Assembly (NCBI RefSeq): GCF_902498805.1
Contig: NZ_LR701591.1
Span: 39,798 to 103,797, forward strand
Origin: Imperialibacter sp. EC-SDR9
Lineage (GTDB): Bacteria; Bacteroidota; Bacteroidia; Cytophagales; Cyclobacteriaceae
Direction: 5' to 3'
DNA: 64,000 nt
Shown one piece after another: positions 1-9,249 of the stretch; position 1 is the first letter of the stretch; every line of letters begins with the position of its first letter. Both the position numbers and the translations under genes were made by a program. The notes below the pieces were generated by a model. The model was not told the origin of the DNA, did no database searches, and saw only the letters and a list, made by a program, of their open reading frames with translations.

Positions 1-423
1 GATGGGAATATGCCGCCAGCCGGGCAGGCTGGAGTCTCCACAAGCTCGGGTTCCGCTCTTGCCGAACTCTCAGGGAAATGGTGCTACGTGAATGTAACCA
101 GCACAGGGTCAGGTGGCTGGACTACCGACGAGTGTATCATTCTAAATGCAAACGGTACCTACGAATACTATAGTGAAAATTCGGGCAGTGCAACGGTGAC
201 CAATCAATATGGAACGCAGATAGCCACAGGTGGAACAAGTTCGCAGACTTCCGATGCAGGCACGTGGAGCTTGCAGGGAAATACGTTAGTCGCTAGTTCT
301 AAATCAGGGGGCAGCCAATCATTTGCGTTCGAGAAGCGGAATCATCCCAAAAATGGAGATCCAATGATTGTGCTTAACGGCCGTACGTATGTGACTTTTT
401 ACCAGAAACCACCTTGGCGGTAA
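1..423 (+). CDS. Lipocalin-like protein, 3' part only
   Basis: The reading frame is open from the first base of the window (Asp-Gly-Asn before the first Met at base 10), so this is the C-terminal part of a longer gene rather than a 137-residue protein. The visible part has a short low-complexity linker, then a segment beginning LSGKWCYVNV that alternates beta strands with Gly/Ser/Thr-rich turns (NANGTYEYY, DAGTWSLQGNTL). This is the pattern of small Bacteroidota lipocalin-like or META-like domains that follow a lipoprotein signal. The signal itself, if any, lies outside the window. The substrate is unknown. The fold assignment is an inference from pattern only, and the true start cannot be given. 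The 297 bases to the next gene hold nothing I recognise. Confidence 0.55.
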   Translation, partial: DGNMPPAGQAGVSTSSGSALAELSGKWCYVNVTSTGSGGWTTDECIILNANGTYEYYSENSGSATVTNQYGTQIATGGTSSQTSDAGTWSLQGNTLVASSKSGGSQSFAFEKRNHPKNGDPMIVLNGRTYVTFYQKPPWR

Positions 424-720
424 AGCGGTTTATCTTAGAAAACGTTGAAAAAAGTACCGAGCCAGCCAAGTATAACGCTAAATAGAAAAAGTAGTAGTAG
501 AGTAATCATAATGCTAATTACGTGTTTTTTGCGAAAAGGATGCTAAAACTTTAGCTGTATGGACATTTAACACCATTTCTTTGCTGTCGCTTTGACTTCA
601 TTTTGTGATCCGAGGTTACATTCCTTTGTCGACTTTTTTCACCGCCGCTAGTGGAATAAGACCAGCCATATATGGTGACATACGATTTTCCCTTTATTTT
701 CGAAGGTCAAATAAACAACT

Positions 721-2085
721 ATGGCTAGAGATAACTGGGGAAGTAAGTTTGGTTTTGTAATGGCCGCTGCCGGCTCCGCTGTGGGCTTAGGCAACATTTG
801 GAGATTCCCTTACCTGACAGGAGAGAATGGTGGCGGCGCCTTTGTATTTGTCTACTTTATCTGCATCCTTTTAGTGGGAGCTCCATTGCTATTCAATGAA
901 ATGGGACTTGGTCGCTTTTCCCGAAAAAACCCTGTTGGTGCCTTTCAGGAAACGGGAGGAAGTAAGTTGTGGATATTTGGTGGAGGAATTTTGTCGCTTT
1001 GTGTGAGCTTTTTTGTGCTTTCATATTACGGAGTAATTGCCGGCTGGACAATTGGGTACATGTACACAGCCTTGTTCGACATACCGCTGGATTTTGATGT
1101 TTTCCGGGCTAATCCGGTGGCAATTTTACCACTCTTTGGCATATTCATGGCTGCGTCTACGCTAATCGTTTTGGGGGGCATAAGTGGAGGCATTGAAAAG
1201 GCAGCCAAGATCATGATGCCTGTGCTGTTTATTTTGTTGATTGTTGTAATTATTCGGAGCGTAACGCTTCCCGGGGCCATGGCGGGCATTGAGTACTACC
1301 TTGTTCCCGACTTCAGCAAAATCGGAGGAGGAACTATTCTGGCCGCTCTCGGCCAGGCCTTTTTCTCCATGAGTATCGGCTGGGGAATGATGATTACGTA
1401 CGGTTCCTACCTGCCAAAAGACAGTAACATCGTGAGCTCGGGTCTTTGGGTTGGTATCATGGACACAGGCGTTGCGCTGCTGGGTGGATTAATGATTTTT
1501 CCGGCGGTTTTCGCATTCGGTATGCAGCCGGATCAGGGCCCCACTTTGGTTTTTCAGATACTACCAGTGATTTTCGAGTCATTACCTGCTGGCGGCAATA
1601 TCATTGGCGCTTTTTTCTTTCTTCTGCTTTGCCTGGCTGCTCTTACGTCTTCCATAGCAATGATTGAAGTACCGGCTTCCTTTTTCATAGACAACAAAAA
1701 CTGGAGCCGGAAAAAAGCTGCCTGGGTAGTAGGGATTGCCGCCACAGTAGTAGGGCTGCCATCTGCACTCTCCAGTGGTGGGGCCGACATATTCACCAAT
1801 GTTTCCATCACAGTATTTGGCAACACCTATGCTGGTGTAATGGACATCATGGACTTCTTCTTTGGCACGTTCTTCATTGTGATCGTGGCGTTGATGACCT
1901 GTCTTTACACTGGTTGGGTCATGGACATCACCAAGATTTCGGATGAAATTGCTGAGGGTGCTCCATTTTTCAAGAAAGAGCTAGTGGCGGGCATCACTCC
2001 GGCAGCCATTTGGCGATTCTTTATTCGCTTTGTGTGCCCGGCGGTTATCGGATTGGTGCTGATTAATATGATGGGGATATTCTAA
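721..2085 (+). CDS. Sodium-dependent transporter, SNF/NSS family
   Basis: A 454-residue, very hydrophobic protein that should form about 11-12 membrane helices in the inner membrane. It belongs to the neurotransmitter:sodium symporter (LeuT-fold) family, which couples Na+ entry to uptake of amino acids or related amines. The family signature GSAVGLGNIWRFPY lies at residues 18-31 in the first helix, where Na+ and substrate bind. A second typical segment, GQAFFSMSIGWG, is in the middle (about 211-222). The length is normal for bacterial members. The start ATG directly follows an A-rich leader. It stands alone and converges on the flotillin operon, so context gives no hint of substrate. Family assignment is secure, substrate unknown. 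Confidence 0.93.
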   Translation: MARDNWGSKFGFVMAAAGSAVGLGNIWRFPYLTGENGGGAFVFVYFICILLVGAPLLFNEMGLGRFSRKNPVGAFQETGGSKLWIFGGGILSLCVSFFVLSYYGVIAGWTIGYMYTALFDIPLDFDVFRANPVAILPLFGIFMAASTLIVLGGISGGIEKAAKIMMPVLFILLIVVIIRSVTLPGAMAGIEYYLVPDFSKIGGGTILAALGQAFFSMSIGWGMMITYGSYLPKDSNIVSSGLWVGIMDTGVALLGGLMIFPAVFAFGMQPDQGPTLVFQILPVIFESLPAGGNIIGAFFFLLLCLAALTSSIAMIEVPASFFIDNKNWSRKKAAWVVGIAATVVGLPSALSSGGADIFTNVSITVFGNTYAGVMDIMDFFFGTFFIVIVALMTCLYTGWVMDITKISDEIAEGAPFFKKELVAGITPAAIWRFFIRFVCPAVIGLVLINMMGIF

Positions 2086-2096
2086 AACAAAAGAGT

Positions 2097-2132
2097 GCTC
2101 CGGGAAGTGCTAATGAACAGCCTTCCCGGAGC
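2097..2132 (-). terminator. Hairpin terminator of the flotillin operon
   Basis: A perfect 11-bp stem (GCTCCGGGAAG / CTTCCCGGAGC) with a 14-base loop sits between the convergent SNF transporter and flotillin genes. Read on the minus strand it is followed by a T-rich stretch (ACTCTTTTGTTTT), so it fits a rho-independent terminator for the flotillin gene. On the plus strand the T-run is poor. Confidence 0.6.
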
Positions 2133-2141
2133 GCTGGATTT

Positions 2142-3797
2142 CTACTTCTTAGGCGCTGGGCCTGGTCCTTTCTTAGGATCATCTTTTCCCTTTGCTGGTT
2201 GCGACGGCTTTGTTTCAGTAGGTTTTTCTTCCTTCTTCTCTGAGGTCGTTTCCTTTACTTCCGTTGCGGCTACCTTTTTCGCTGCTTCGCCCAAATAGGC
2301 TGGTAGCTCAAGGCCGGCCATCTCAAAAATCTCTTTCAGTGGAGGCACCGACTGGTACATGCCCGAAAGGAAGTTGGCTGTCGACGTCTTGCCGTCTTTG
2401 CCAGTGCCCGAATCCCAAACGGTGATTTTCTCGATCTGGATATTCTTGATGGCTTCCGACTGTAGCCTTACCAGCTCAGGTAGTTTTTCAGCAATGATAA
2501 GCATCGCTGCATCTTTCGAACTGTTGCCGGCAGCGTTCACTATTTGCTTCAACCCTTCAGCCTGCTTGGTCAGCACTTCATAAATACCCCTGGCCTCCGC
2601 CTCTCGCCTCATAATGATTGAATCGGCCTCACCTTTGGCACGTCGTCTGATCATTTCGGCTTCAGCCTCGGCGGCAATCTCTACTTTGAGCTTGTCGATT
2701 TCTGCTGGCACCACAATATTGGCCGTTTGGCTGGCTTTGTCTCTTTGGGCTCTGGCGTTTTCCGCTGCTTGCTCGGCTGCATACGATTCTTCCAGGGCTT
2801 TGGCTTGCTTCACCTTTTCAGCCGCCATGGCTTTTCTGAGCGCCTCAGCTTCTTTTTCTCTTCTATCGGCTTCAGAGTTGGCTATATCAATTTTGGCCTT
2901 GTTCTCGCCTTCAACTGCCCTTGCATTGGCTTCCGAAGTCTGGATTCTTTCTGTCTTTTGCGCTTCGGCCTCGCCAATATTGGCTTTTGCCAAAGCTTCC
3001 GACTCGCCCACTTTAGCGCTGGAGTCGGCATTGGCAATTTGGATCCGTTCTTTTTGTGCTGCATTGGCCTCACCAATTTTTGCAAGAGCATTGGCATCGG
3101 CCACCTGCACCCGCTGATCCTGGTGCGCCATCGCTTCTCCGATCGAACCATCTCTGGTTTTTTCGGCCACGCTTTTTCGGGCGTCGTTAATAGCCTTGGC
3201 GGCCGCTTCTTTTCCAAGCGCCTCTATGTAGCCCGACTCATCCTTGATATCTGTTACGTTTACGTTGATGAGCTTAAGGCCAATTTTCTTTAGTTCTGCT
3301 TCCACATTACTGGCCACGTTCGCCAGGAACTTGTCACGGTTGCTGTTGATCTCCTCAATGTCCATCATGGCCACTACAAGCCTCAGCTGACCAAAAATGA
3401 TGTCTTTGGCAAGGTCATGAATATGGTCTTTGGTTAACCCGAGCAGTCTTTCAGCTGCATTTTCCATCACGCCCGTTTCTGTAGAGATACCCACAGTAAA
3501 GCGGGAAGGCACGTCAACCCGAATGTTTTGCTTGCTGAGTGCGTTGGTAAGGTTCACCTCTATCGAATTAGGGGTGAGGTCGAGAAAGGCGTAGTCCTGG
3601 AACACAGGCCACACAAACGCAGCACCACCGTGGATACACTTGGAGGAGCTATGGCCGTCGGTACCGCCGCCCACTTTTCCGTAGACAACCATTACCCTGT
3701 CGGAGGGGCATCGCTTGTAGCGACTAAAAAATGTGATAAGGATGATAAAAATAAAGAGGGCCACAATGGCCACTACGGGTAATGCGAATACGCTCAT
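2142..3797 (-). CDS. Flotillin-like SPFH-domain protein
   Basis: 551 residues. One N-terminal membrane segment (about 5-24) is followed by the basic motif SRYKRCPSDRV, an SPFH/band-7 domain (about 30-200) and a long Ala/Glu/Lys-rich helical region (about 200-430) full of repeats such as ANALAKIGEANAA, the flotillin coiled coil. After a short C-terminal domain comes a Lys/Pro/Glu-rich tail (last ~45 residues). Flotillins form membrane-associated oligomers that organise membrane microdomains and affect fluidity. The gene directly upstream (2-base gap) encodes an NfeD-like membrane protein, the usual partner of flotillins, so the two form an operon. The length fits the YqiK/FloA-like class with a large coiled coil. 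Family is secure; the cellular role is inferred. Confidence 0.92.
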   Translation of the reverse strand: MSVFALPVVAIVALFIFIILITFFSRYKRCPSDRVMVVYGKVGGGTDGHSSSKCIHGGAAFVWPVFQDYAFLDLTPNSIEVNLTNALSKQNIRVDVPSRFTVGISTETGVMENAAERLLGLTKDHIHDLAKDIIFGQLRLVVAMMDIEEINSNRDKFLANVASNVEAELKKIGLKLINVNVTDIKDESGYIEALGKEAAAKAINDARKSVAEKTRDGSIGEAMAHQDQRVQVADANALAKIGEANAAQKERIQIANADSSAKVGESEALAKANIGEAEAQKTERIQTSEANARAVEGENKAKIDIANSEADRREKEAEALRKAMAAEKVKQAKALEESYAAEQAAENARAQRDKASQTANIVVPAEIDKLKVEIAAEAEAEMIRRRAKGEADSIIMRREAEARGIYEVLTKQAEGLKQIVNAAGNSSKDAAMLIIAEKLPELVRLQSEAIKNIQIEKITVWDSGTGKDGKTSTANFLSGMYQSVPPLKEIFEMAGLELPAYLGEAAKKVAATEVKETTSEKKEEKPTETKPSQPAKGKDDPKKGPGPAPKK

Positions 3798-3799
3798 AT

Positions 3800-4390
3800 T
3801 CAGCTAAAGTTTGCGGTAACTAAGAGTAGATTATTGTCTATAACATCACTGACTTTCACCACTTTGCCCGTTTTAATATCGGTCTCATCGTCGGTGATGG
3901 CCTCCAGGGTTCTCAGCGAACCCTGTACTTTTATCTGGATTTGGCCTATGCTGTTTCGCTTTGAGGCAATAGTAAGGTACACCTCACCCAGTTTTCCTTT
4001 TGCATTGCTCATTTTCAGGTTGCCGCTTTCGTCAGCCTTTGAAAGAAAATAAAAGATGCTGGCCATAATTAACATCATTGCCAGCCCGGCGACCGAGGAG
4101 GCTACCAATGACCAGCCATCCGACAGGCCGCTATCCAGGCAGGCTATACCCGTCCATGAAAAAATGGAGAAGAAGGCCACAAGGTTTTTCAACGTAAGGA
4201 ACTGAAAAGGAATACCGGTGTCGCCGTCTATTTCTGCATCGGTAGACAGATCGTCGCCCATATCGCCACCGCCAATGAGGGTCATCAGCATCTGCAACAG
4301 GAAAAAAAGAGTGAATGGAACTGCCAGCGACCAGTATATTTTCTGCAGCAGGGTAAGGGTTTCCCACCAATTGGTGTATTGCTCAATCAT
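3800..4390 (-). CDS. NfeD-like / YqiJ-like membrane protein, flotillin partner
   Basis: 196 residues. About three to four hydrophobic segments occupy the first two thirds (around 15-35, 66-90 and 92-115). A soluble beta-rich tail (about 125-196, from KGKLGEVYLT to LLLVTANFS) fits the OB-fold found in NfeD/YuaF/YqiJ proteins. Such proteins are encoded next to flotillins and are thought to assist their assembly. The gene is first in a two-gene minus-strand operon, ending 2 bases before the flotillin start. The N-terminal half is divergent from textbook NfeD, so the call leans on the OB-like tail plus the neighbour. Confidence 0.75.
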   Translation of the reverse strand: MIEQYTNWWETLTLLQKIYWSLAVPFTLFFLLQMLMTLIGGGDMGDDLSTDAEIDGDTGIPFQFLTLKNLVAFFSIFSWTGIACLDSGLSDGWSLVASSVAGLAMMLIMASIFYFLSKADESGNLKMSNAKGKLGEVYLTIASKRNSIGQIQIKVQGSLRTLEAITDDETDIKTGKVVKVSDVIDNNLLLVTANFS

Positions 4391-4488
4391 TCTTTTTGAA
4401 CCTTAGGGTTGAAACGTTCAGTAAAATACGAAGTGTTGAGAAATTTCCTATTATGAAAAGAGAATAAAGAAAGTATTGGAAGCAAGAT

Positions 4489-6285
4489 TTATGCTTCCAC
4501 TTTAATGCTGTCGTTACCAATCAATATGGGCTGACCAAACCTCCCTTCTTCGTCTCTGTTCTCCAGGTTGAGTACGCCACGTGGGCAAACTGATGAGCAA
4601 ACGCCGCAGCCTACGCACGATGAGCGAACGATGTTTTGGCCTCTCTGGGCATACCAGCGCACATCTATTCCCATTTCGCAATAGGTGGAGCAGTTGCCGC
4701 AGCTGATGCACTGACCACCGTTGGTAGTAATGCGGAAGCGGCTTTTGAAGCGCTGCACAATGCCAAGATAGGCAGCCAGCGGACAGCCAAACCGGCACCA
4801 CACCCTATTGCCCATCAAAGGATAAAAACCAGTGCCCACCACGCCAGCGAAGCCAGCACCGATGTAAACACCATACACTTCTCTGAGTGTGTAGCTGTCG
4901 ATCACACCCAGCCAGGAGTTGCCCGACCAATAGGTGTACAGTACGCCGCCAGTCATCACAACAGAAAAGGCCAGCACTGCATGGATCATCCATCTTTCGA
5001 TTTTCCATGCCTTCAATGATTTATCGGAAAGCTGACGGAAGGGGTCGCCCAAAGTTTCGGCCAATCCACCACAGCCGCACACCCAGGAACAGTACCATCT
5101 TTTGCCAAAGAAGTATACAAAAACTGGCACAGCAATGATGATCAACGCAATGCCCCAGCCCAGCATAAAGATGCCCAGGCTGCCTGAAGAGATAAGCTGG
5201 TTGAGCTCATTGTCAAAGAAGAAGTCGTAGTCGAGCGGCCAGATGTTTTTAAAGTCGAAATAGGGTTGGTTAAGCCTTAGGAGTATTTCGGGAATAAGGA
5301 AAGCGAAAGCTGTTTGAAAGAACATCACAGAAATCGTCCGCATAATCTGATATTTGCTATGGCGGTATTTAATGAACATCCGTACCCCCATTACAAGGAT
5401 GCAAAGCGTGTAAATAAAACCATAAAGGAAAAAACGGCTGGCGTCACTGTTCTTTAGTAGCTGACTCACTGGATCGACCATGATGATCCATTCAGTCATG
5501 TACTCGGGGAAGAAATACAAAATGATATAGAAGACAATAAGAAAGCTGCCAAGCATGATGCCGAGCCAGCCTTTGTTTTTCAAAGCACTGTGGAAGATGC
5601 CATTGTTCTTAATGCCAGCCGGGCCATCAAGTTTGTTCTTAGGTAGCAAATACATCATTGCCCCAATAATTGGTAGCAGGTAACAAAGGGCCAAAAAGAG
5701 GCCCGGACTGGATTTGATTGGCCCGTGAGAGGCAAGTTTGGTAGCCTCGTACCTGATATCTCTGGCTTTGTAGCGGTCGATACCTACCTCACTGATAATG
5801 CCATAATCGTTGATCGTGTTGGCCACTGACATCAGATCTTTCTTCAGCGCTTCTCTGGAATCATATTTTCTCCCCTCCAGCCAGTTGCCGTACTCCTCCA
5901 TTTTTCGTCTCTTGAAAATAGTGCTGGTGTTGATCTTCGGGTAGATGTAGTTCAGCATTTCAAGGGAGAAAGTGTAGGGAGGAGGGCCCAGCTCGCTAAT
6001 CAATAGATTTATCTCTGATTCCTTGAGGGCAAAGAGCATCATTTGCTGCCTGTTGTAGGTGTTGATGCCTTTTTGGATGGTGCCGACAAACCCGAAATTC
6101 GTGCTGTATTCTGTGTCGACTATCTCCGGCGTGAAAGTGAGGATACCTTGGGTCTTTCCCTCGTGAGCAACAACTTTGTCAAAGTCACTCCTCGAAATTT
6201 TGTAGTCAGCCATAAAGAAGCTGGCCAGAAAAAGGCCAAAGCCAAGTATGAAAAGTGCCAGCCCGGTTAGTTGTATTGCTCTCAT
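4489..6285 (-). CDS. Membrane-bound 4Fe-4S protein, NosR/NapH-like
   Basis: 598 residues. An N-terminal membrane anchor (about 7-26) is followed by an extracytoplasmic region of about 170 residues and then several membrane helices. Cysteine motifs typical of the NapH/NosR/CcoG group lie between helices (YCSWVCGCGG and RVWCRFGCP). Two classical 4Fe-4S ferredoxin motifs follow: CISCGNCSTYCEMG from residue 526 and CVGCGVCSSVCPRG from residue 557. Such proteins pass electrons between the quinone pool or cytoplasmic donors and an extracytoplasmic acceptor. It is followed, in transcription order, by nothing close, and preceded 18 bases upstream by a flavin oxidoreductase that could feed it. No nitrous-oxide or nitrate reductase genes are in the window, so the acceptor is unknown and a nos or nap symbol is not justified. 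Confidence 0.8.
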   Translation of the reverse strand: MRAIQLTGLALFILGFGLFLASFFMADYKISRSDFDKVVAHEGKTQGILTFTPEIVDTEYSTNFGFVGTIQKGINTYNRQQMMLFALKESEINLLISELGPPPYTFSLEMLNYIYPKINTSTIFKRRKMEEYGNWLEGRKYDSREALKKDLMSVANTINDYGIISEVGIDRYKARDIRYEATKLASHGPIKSSPGLFLALCYLLPIIGAMMYLLPKNKLDGPAGIKNNGIFHSALKNKGWLGIMLGSFLIVFYIILYFFPEYMTEWIIMVDPVSQLLKNSDASRFFLYGFIYTLCILVMGVRMFIKYRHSKYQIMRTISVMFFQTAFAFLIPEILLRLNQPYFDFKNIWPLDYDFFFDNELNQLISSGSLGIFMLGWGIALIIIAVPVFVYFFGKRWYCSWVCGCGGLAETLGDPFRQLSDKSLKAWKIERWMIHAVLAFSVVMTGGVLYTYWSGNSWLGVIDSYTLREVYGVYIGAGFAGVVGTGFYPLMGNRVWCRFGCPLAAYLGIVQRFKSRFRITTNGGQCISCGNCSTYCEMGIDVRWYAQRGQNIVRSSCVGCGVCSSVCPRGVLNLENRDEEGRFGQPILIGNDSIKVEA

Positions 6286-6303
6286 CTCTTTCTTCCTCTT
6301 GCT

Positions 6304-7632
6304 TTAGAAAATACCAAACAGCTTTTTCTTCCTTTTCTTTTCGATTTCGAAATAAGGGAACTGCGTCGAAAATGCCGCTCTGATCTCCTGCTCACAGGTA
6401 TCAAAAAACTCCGGATCAAAATTGGCCTTCTCGAGTTCGTTTATCACTCTATCTACTTTTGTTTTCTGCCTGATCCAGCCGTCCCAAACTTCGTGTCGCT
6501 GCCGGATGCCCATGGCATTCATGCCGAGCACAGTGCCGGTTGCCTGATCAAAATTAATTCTGATGCCCTTTTTCCCGGCAGCATGCTCCCACCAAAATGA
6601 GTCTACTCCTTCAGAAGCAATGGCGGGCACTGAACCATAGGTCTGATACTCGATATCAAGGAACTTGGCAGAATTGAACCAAATTCCAGGCACATACCTG
6701 GTTGGTTTATCAGTCAGGGTCAGAGCAAGCGTTTCTCCCATCATGCGGCCTGTGTACCACACCTGCTCTATGGCTTTCCGGTGAGGTAGCGGGTTTCGTA
6801 GTTCCGCACAGTCGCCAATGGCATAAACATCAGGCAAATTGGTCTGTAGATGGTCATCGACCAGAATGCCACGCTTGGTTTCGACGCCGAACGACTTGGC
6901 CAGGTCAATATTGGCATGCACACCGGCAGTCAGTCCTACTACCTGGCAGGGTATTTCCTCACCAGTACTGGTAATGATGGCAGAAGCTTTCCCATCAGGC
7001 CCTGCTTTTATCTCCTTCAACTCAGTGTCCAGCCGGAGGTCAATATGATGCTCAACAATGTGCCTGTTGATCATGGCCGACTCTTCCGCTGGCAAAACCA
7101 AATCCCAAAAGCTTTTTTCTCGTACCAGAAAGGTCACAGGAATCTTTCGTGACGCCAGCATTTCCGCCAACTCAATGCCGATGAGTCCACCACCAACAAT
7201 GACTGCTCTTTTGCAATTCCCGGTGTTTTTCTCGAGCGTCTCCAAATCCTGATAGGAGTAGAGCCCCTGCACACCGGGTAAGTCCTGCCCGGGCCAGCCA
7301 AACTTGTTGGGCTGTGAGCCAGTCGCCAATACTAGCTTATCGTACTTAATTTTTTTACCGGACTTCAATTGGAGGGATTTTGCCCCGGTTTCGATGCCAG
7401 TAACAAAATCGAACACCAGGTCAATCTTGTTCTTTTCCCAAAACCAGTCCTCGTAGGGTTTGGTGTGTTCGTACTTCATGTGTCCCATGTAGATATACAT
7501 GAGGGCTGTTCTGCTGAAGAAGTGTTCCGTTTCCCCCGAAATGACGGTAATCTGATCACCTCCTTGCTTTCTCACATGCCGGGCACAGGTAATGCCAGCG
7601 ATTCCATTTCCAATAATGACGATGTGTGCCAT
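6304..7632 (-). CDS. FAD/NAD(P)-dependent pyridine-nucleotide oxidoreductase
   Basis: 442 residues. The N-terminal FAD-binding Rossmann motif GNGIAG (residues 8-13), a second nucleotide-binding motif AVIVGGGLIGIELAEM in the middle, and the conserved VYAIGDCAEL motif identify a class of rubredoxin/ferredoxin reductase-like or NirB-N-like flavoproteins. There is no redox-active CxxxxC disulfide after the first motif, so it is not a disulfide reductase. The C-terminal ~100 residues are unusual, ending in the basic tail EIEKKRKKKLFGIF. It is upstream of, and 18 bases from, the NosR/NapH-like Fe-S protein, so the two probably form an electron-transfer unit oxidising NAD(P)H. Family is secure; electron acceptor inferred. 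Confidence 0.85.
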   Translation of the reverse strand: MAHIVIIGNGIAGITCARHVRKQGGDQITVISGETEHFFSRTALMYIYMGHMKYEHTKPYEDWFWEKNKIDLVFDFVTGIETGAKSLQLKSGKKIKYDKLVLATGSQPNKFGWPGQDLPGVQGLYSYQDLETLEKNTGNCKRAVIVGGGLIGIELAEMLASRKIPVTFLVREKSFWDLVLPAEESAMINRHIVEHHIDLRLDTELKEIKAGPDGKASAIITSTGEEIPCQVVGLTAGVHANIDLAKSFGVETKRGILVDDHLQTNLPDVYAIGDCAELRNPLPHRKAIEQVWYTGRMMGETLALTLTDKPTRYVPGIWFNSAKFLDIEYQTYGSVPAIASEGVDSFWWEHAAGKKGIRINFDQATGTVLGMNAMGIRQRHEVWDGWIRQKTKVDRVINELEKANFDPEFFDTCEQEIRAAFSTQFPYFEIEKKRKKKLFGIF

Positions 7633-7642
7633 AAGTATGCTC

Positions 7643-7650
7643 CAAACTTA
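7643..7650 (-). promoter_or_regulatory. Candidate -7 promoter box for the redox operon
   Basis: TAAGTTTG on the minus strand matches the Bacteroidota -7 consensus TAnnTTTG exactly and lies 10 bases upstream of the oxidoreductase ATG. A matching -33 TTTG at the usual distance is not clear, so this is a partial promoter call. Confidence 0.35.
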
Positions 7651-7776
7651 GCTAGCAGACCGCAATTGCTTTGTCTTAGCAGCGACCGAACCAGACAGTG
7701 AAGATACAAAAGCAACGATTAGTTGTAACGTTCGATGCTTTTAACTCGATCAATTGTTTATTTGGATGGAGTAACT

Positions 7777-9168
7777 TTAGAAGTGCAAACCAAAGCTATA
7801 CCCGGGCCAGTACTGTACGTTCAGGCTTTCTTCCCTTGTTTTGAACACCTCCTGGCCAATGTTCAGGTCTTGCCCTTCGTGGAAATAGGCGTTGAACGAT
7901 AGTCCAATAAACAAATGAGGCCCCCTTTTTTTCCTTCTCAAGCCAAATTCCGCATGAATTTTATGTAACAGGCTGAGCCTGGGGTCAAAATTCTTGGTTC
8001 GGTTGAGGTAAAGCGTTCGTATGCCCGCACTTAAAAACCAGCGGGCATTTATTGTATCGGCCCCTATCATAGAGTGCTTGTTGTAAAACACCTTCATGAA
8101 TCCATAGCCCAGTCCCCACTTTACCTGGTTTCTGAAGCCGTCGAAAGGATTGTATGCGAATATGAGTGCATTTTGATTGACTACTTTGAACCGCCCCGTA
8201 AAGGGCATTTGTGAAGGTGTGTAAGTGCAGTTTTGACAGTTGCCCGTGGTGCGTTCCAGCACAGTTGCAAACAGCTCGTCGGTGAAAAGCCGGGTGTGTA
8301 CACCGCTGGATCCAAAGTTAAGAGGCCCCACCTGCGTGCCGTACGTGGGCACGGAAGAGCCCTGGTAAGGACTCGGCTTAAAGATGTTGATCAAACCTAT
8401 TTGCGTGCCGTGCACTTTCCTGGCTATGTTGATGAGGCCAAACTGCGTTCCGTCCATTTCGCTTGAAACATTCACCAGGCCGAGTTGAAAGCCCCGGTCG
8501 GGGCCCGGCGGGGAAGAGTTTTTGCCTTCCATTTGTACTGCCCGGTTGATGGTACCCAACTGCAAGCCACTAAGTTCGCCATAAGTGTAGTTGAACAACA
8601 GGGAAGCCTGGCTGCCGGTCATGCCACGAATAGCAATATTATAGAGCCCAGCCATTTGCACTCCGAAAACTTGTTTGCCAGCCATATTCCCCAGCCCAGC
8701 CAACTGAAAGCCGTGCACGTAGCCATTGTTGAAGTTGAACCCGCCTGTTAGCTGGATGCCTTCGACGTTGTTTCTGACAAAATTGAGGAGCCCGGAAAAC
8801 TGGATGCCCTTTAAGTTGCAGGAAAAACCTTCGTTGACAATGGAGAGCTCTTCGCCATCTGTCAGATTAAAGTAAGCCTGGCTTCCGATAACGTTGGCCA
8901 GCCCTGCTATCTGGATGCCAGTGCTTGAGTTGGTGTTGATATTTGAAATGCCGCCCAGTTCAAAGTGGTGGCTGCCCGCCGACAAGCCACCGAACAGGTT
9001 AAGGGAAAATTTATTGAAATAGAAGCCACTTTCCAGTCCGTTCGTGCCTATGCCCGAAAAAAAGGAGAGCTGGAATGTTCTTTCCTTGTACCTGCTTTTA
9101 GCCGGTTGACTAAGCAGATCGCCGTAGACTGCACAAATAGTGAGCAGCAAAAAAATTACTCTATTCAA
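7777..9168 (-). CDS. Surface/outer-membrane protein with GxQxAGLxN repeats (LA_2272-like)
   Basis: 463 residues with an N-terminal signal peptide (MNRVIFLLLTICAVYGDLLS). Between about residues 80 and 270 it has repeated units of about 18-25 residues of the form G-x-Q-x-A-G-L-x-N (IQIAGLANV, IQFSGLLNF, FQLAGLGNM, VQMAGLYNI, FGLINIARK, IGLINIF). These resemble the LA_2272 surface repeat first named in Leptospira and common in Bacteroidota. The C-terminal ~150 residues contain alternating aromatic strands and end in SFGLHF, consistent with an outer-membrane barrel or anchor. It stands alone. Function is unknown. The repeats suggest a beta-solenoid or stacked-strand surface structure, which is inference. 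Confidence 0.7.
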   Translation of the reverse strand: MNRVIFLLLTICAVYGDLLSQPAKSRYKERTFQLSFFSGIGTNGLESGFYFNKFSLNLFGGLSAGSHHFELGGISNINTNSSTGIQIAGLANVIGSQAYFNLTDGEELSIVNEGFSCNLKGIQFSGLLNFVRNNVEGIQLTGGFNFNNGYVHGFQLAGLGNMAGKQVFGVQMAGLYNIAIRGMTGSQASLLFNYTYGELSGLQLGTINRAVQMEGKNSSPPGPDRGFQLGLVNVSSEMDGTQFGLINIARKVHGTQIGLINIFKPSPYQGSSVPTYGTQVGPLNFGSSGVHTRLFTDELFATVLERTTGNCQNCTYTPSQMPFTGRFKVVNQNALIFAYNPFDGFRNQVKWGLGYGFMKVFYNKHSMIGADTINARWFLSAGIRTLYLNRTKNFDPRLSLLHKIHAEFGLRRKKRGPHLFIGLSFNAYFHEGQDLNIGQEVFKTREESLNVQYWPGYSFGLHF

Positions 9169-9249
9169 AACTTTATCCTTTACCTGTTTAACCTTCAGAT
9201 AAAGGACGACCGTAGGCCGAGAGAATTACAGTGGAGATGAAAATGGGCC

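Noticed and set aside
2614..3293. Long plus-strand frames (167 and 188 codons) opposite the flotillin gene
   Set aside because: They are antisense shadows of the Ala/Glu-rich coiled coil, with Ser/Ala/Leu-rich translations and no start context.
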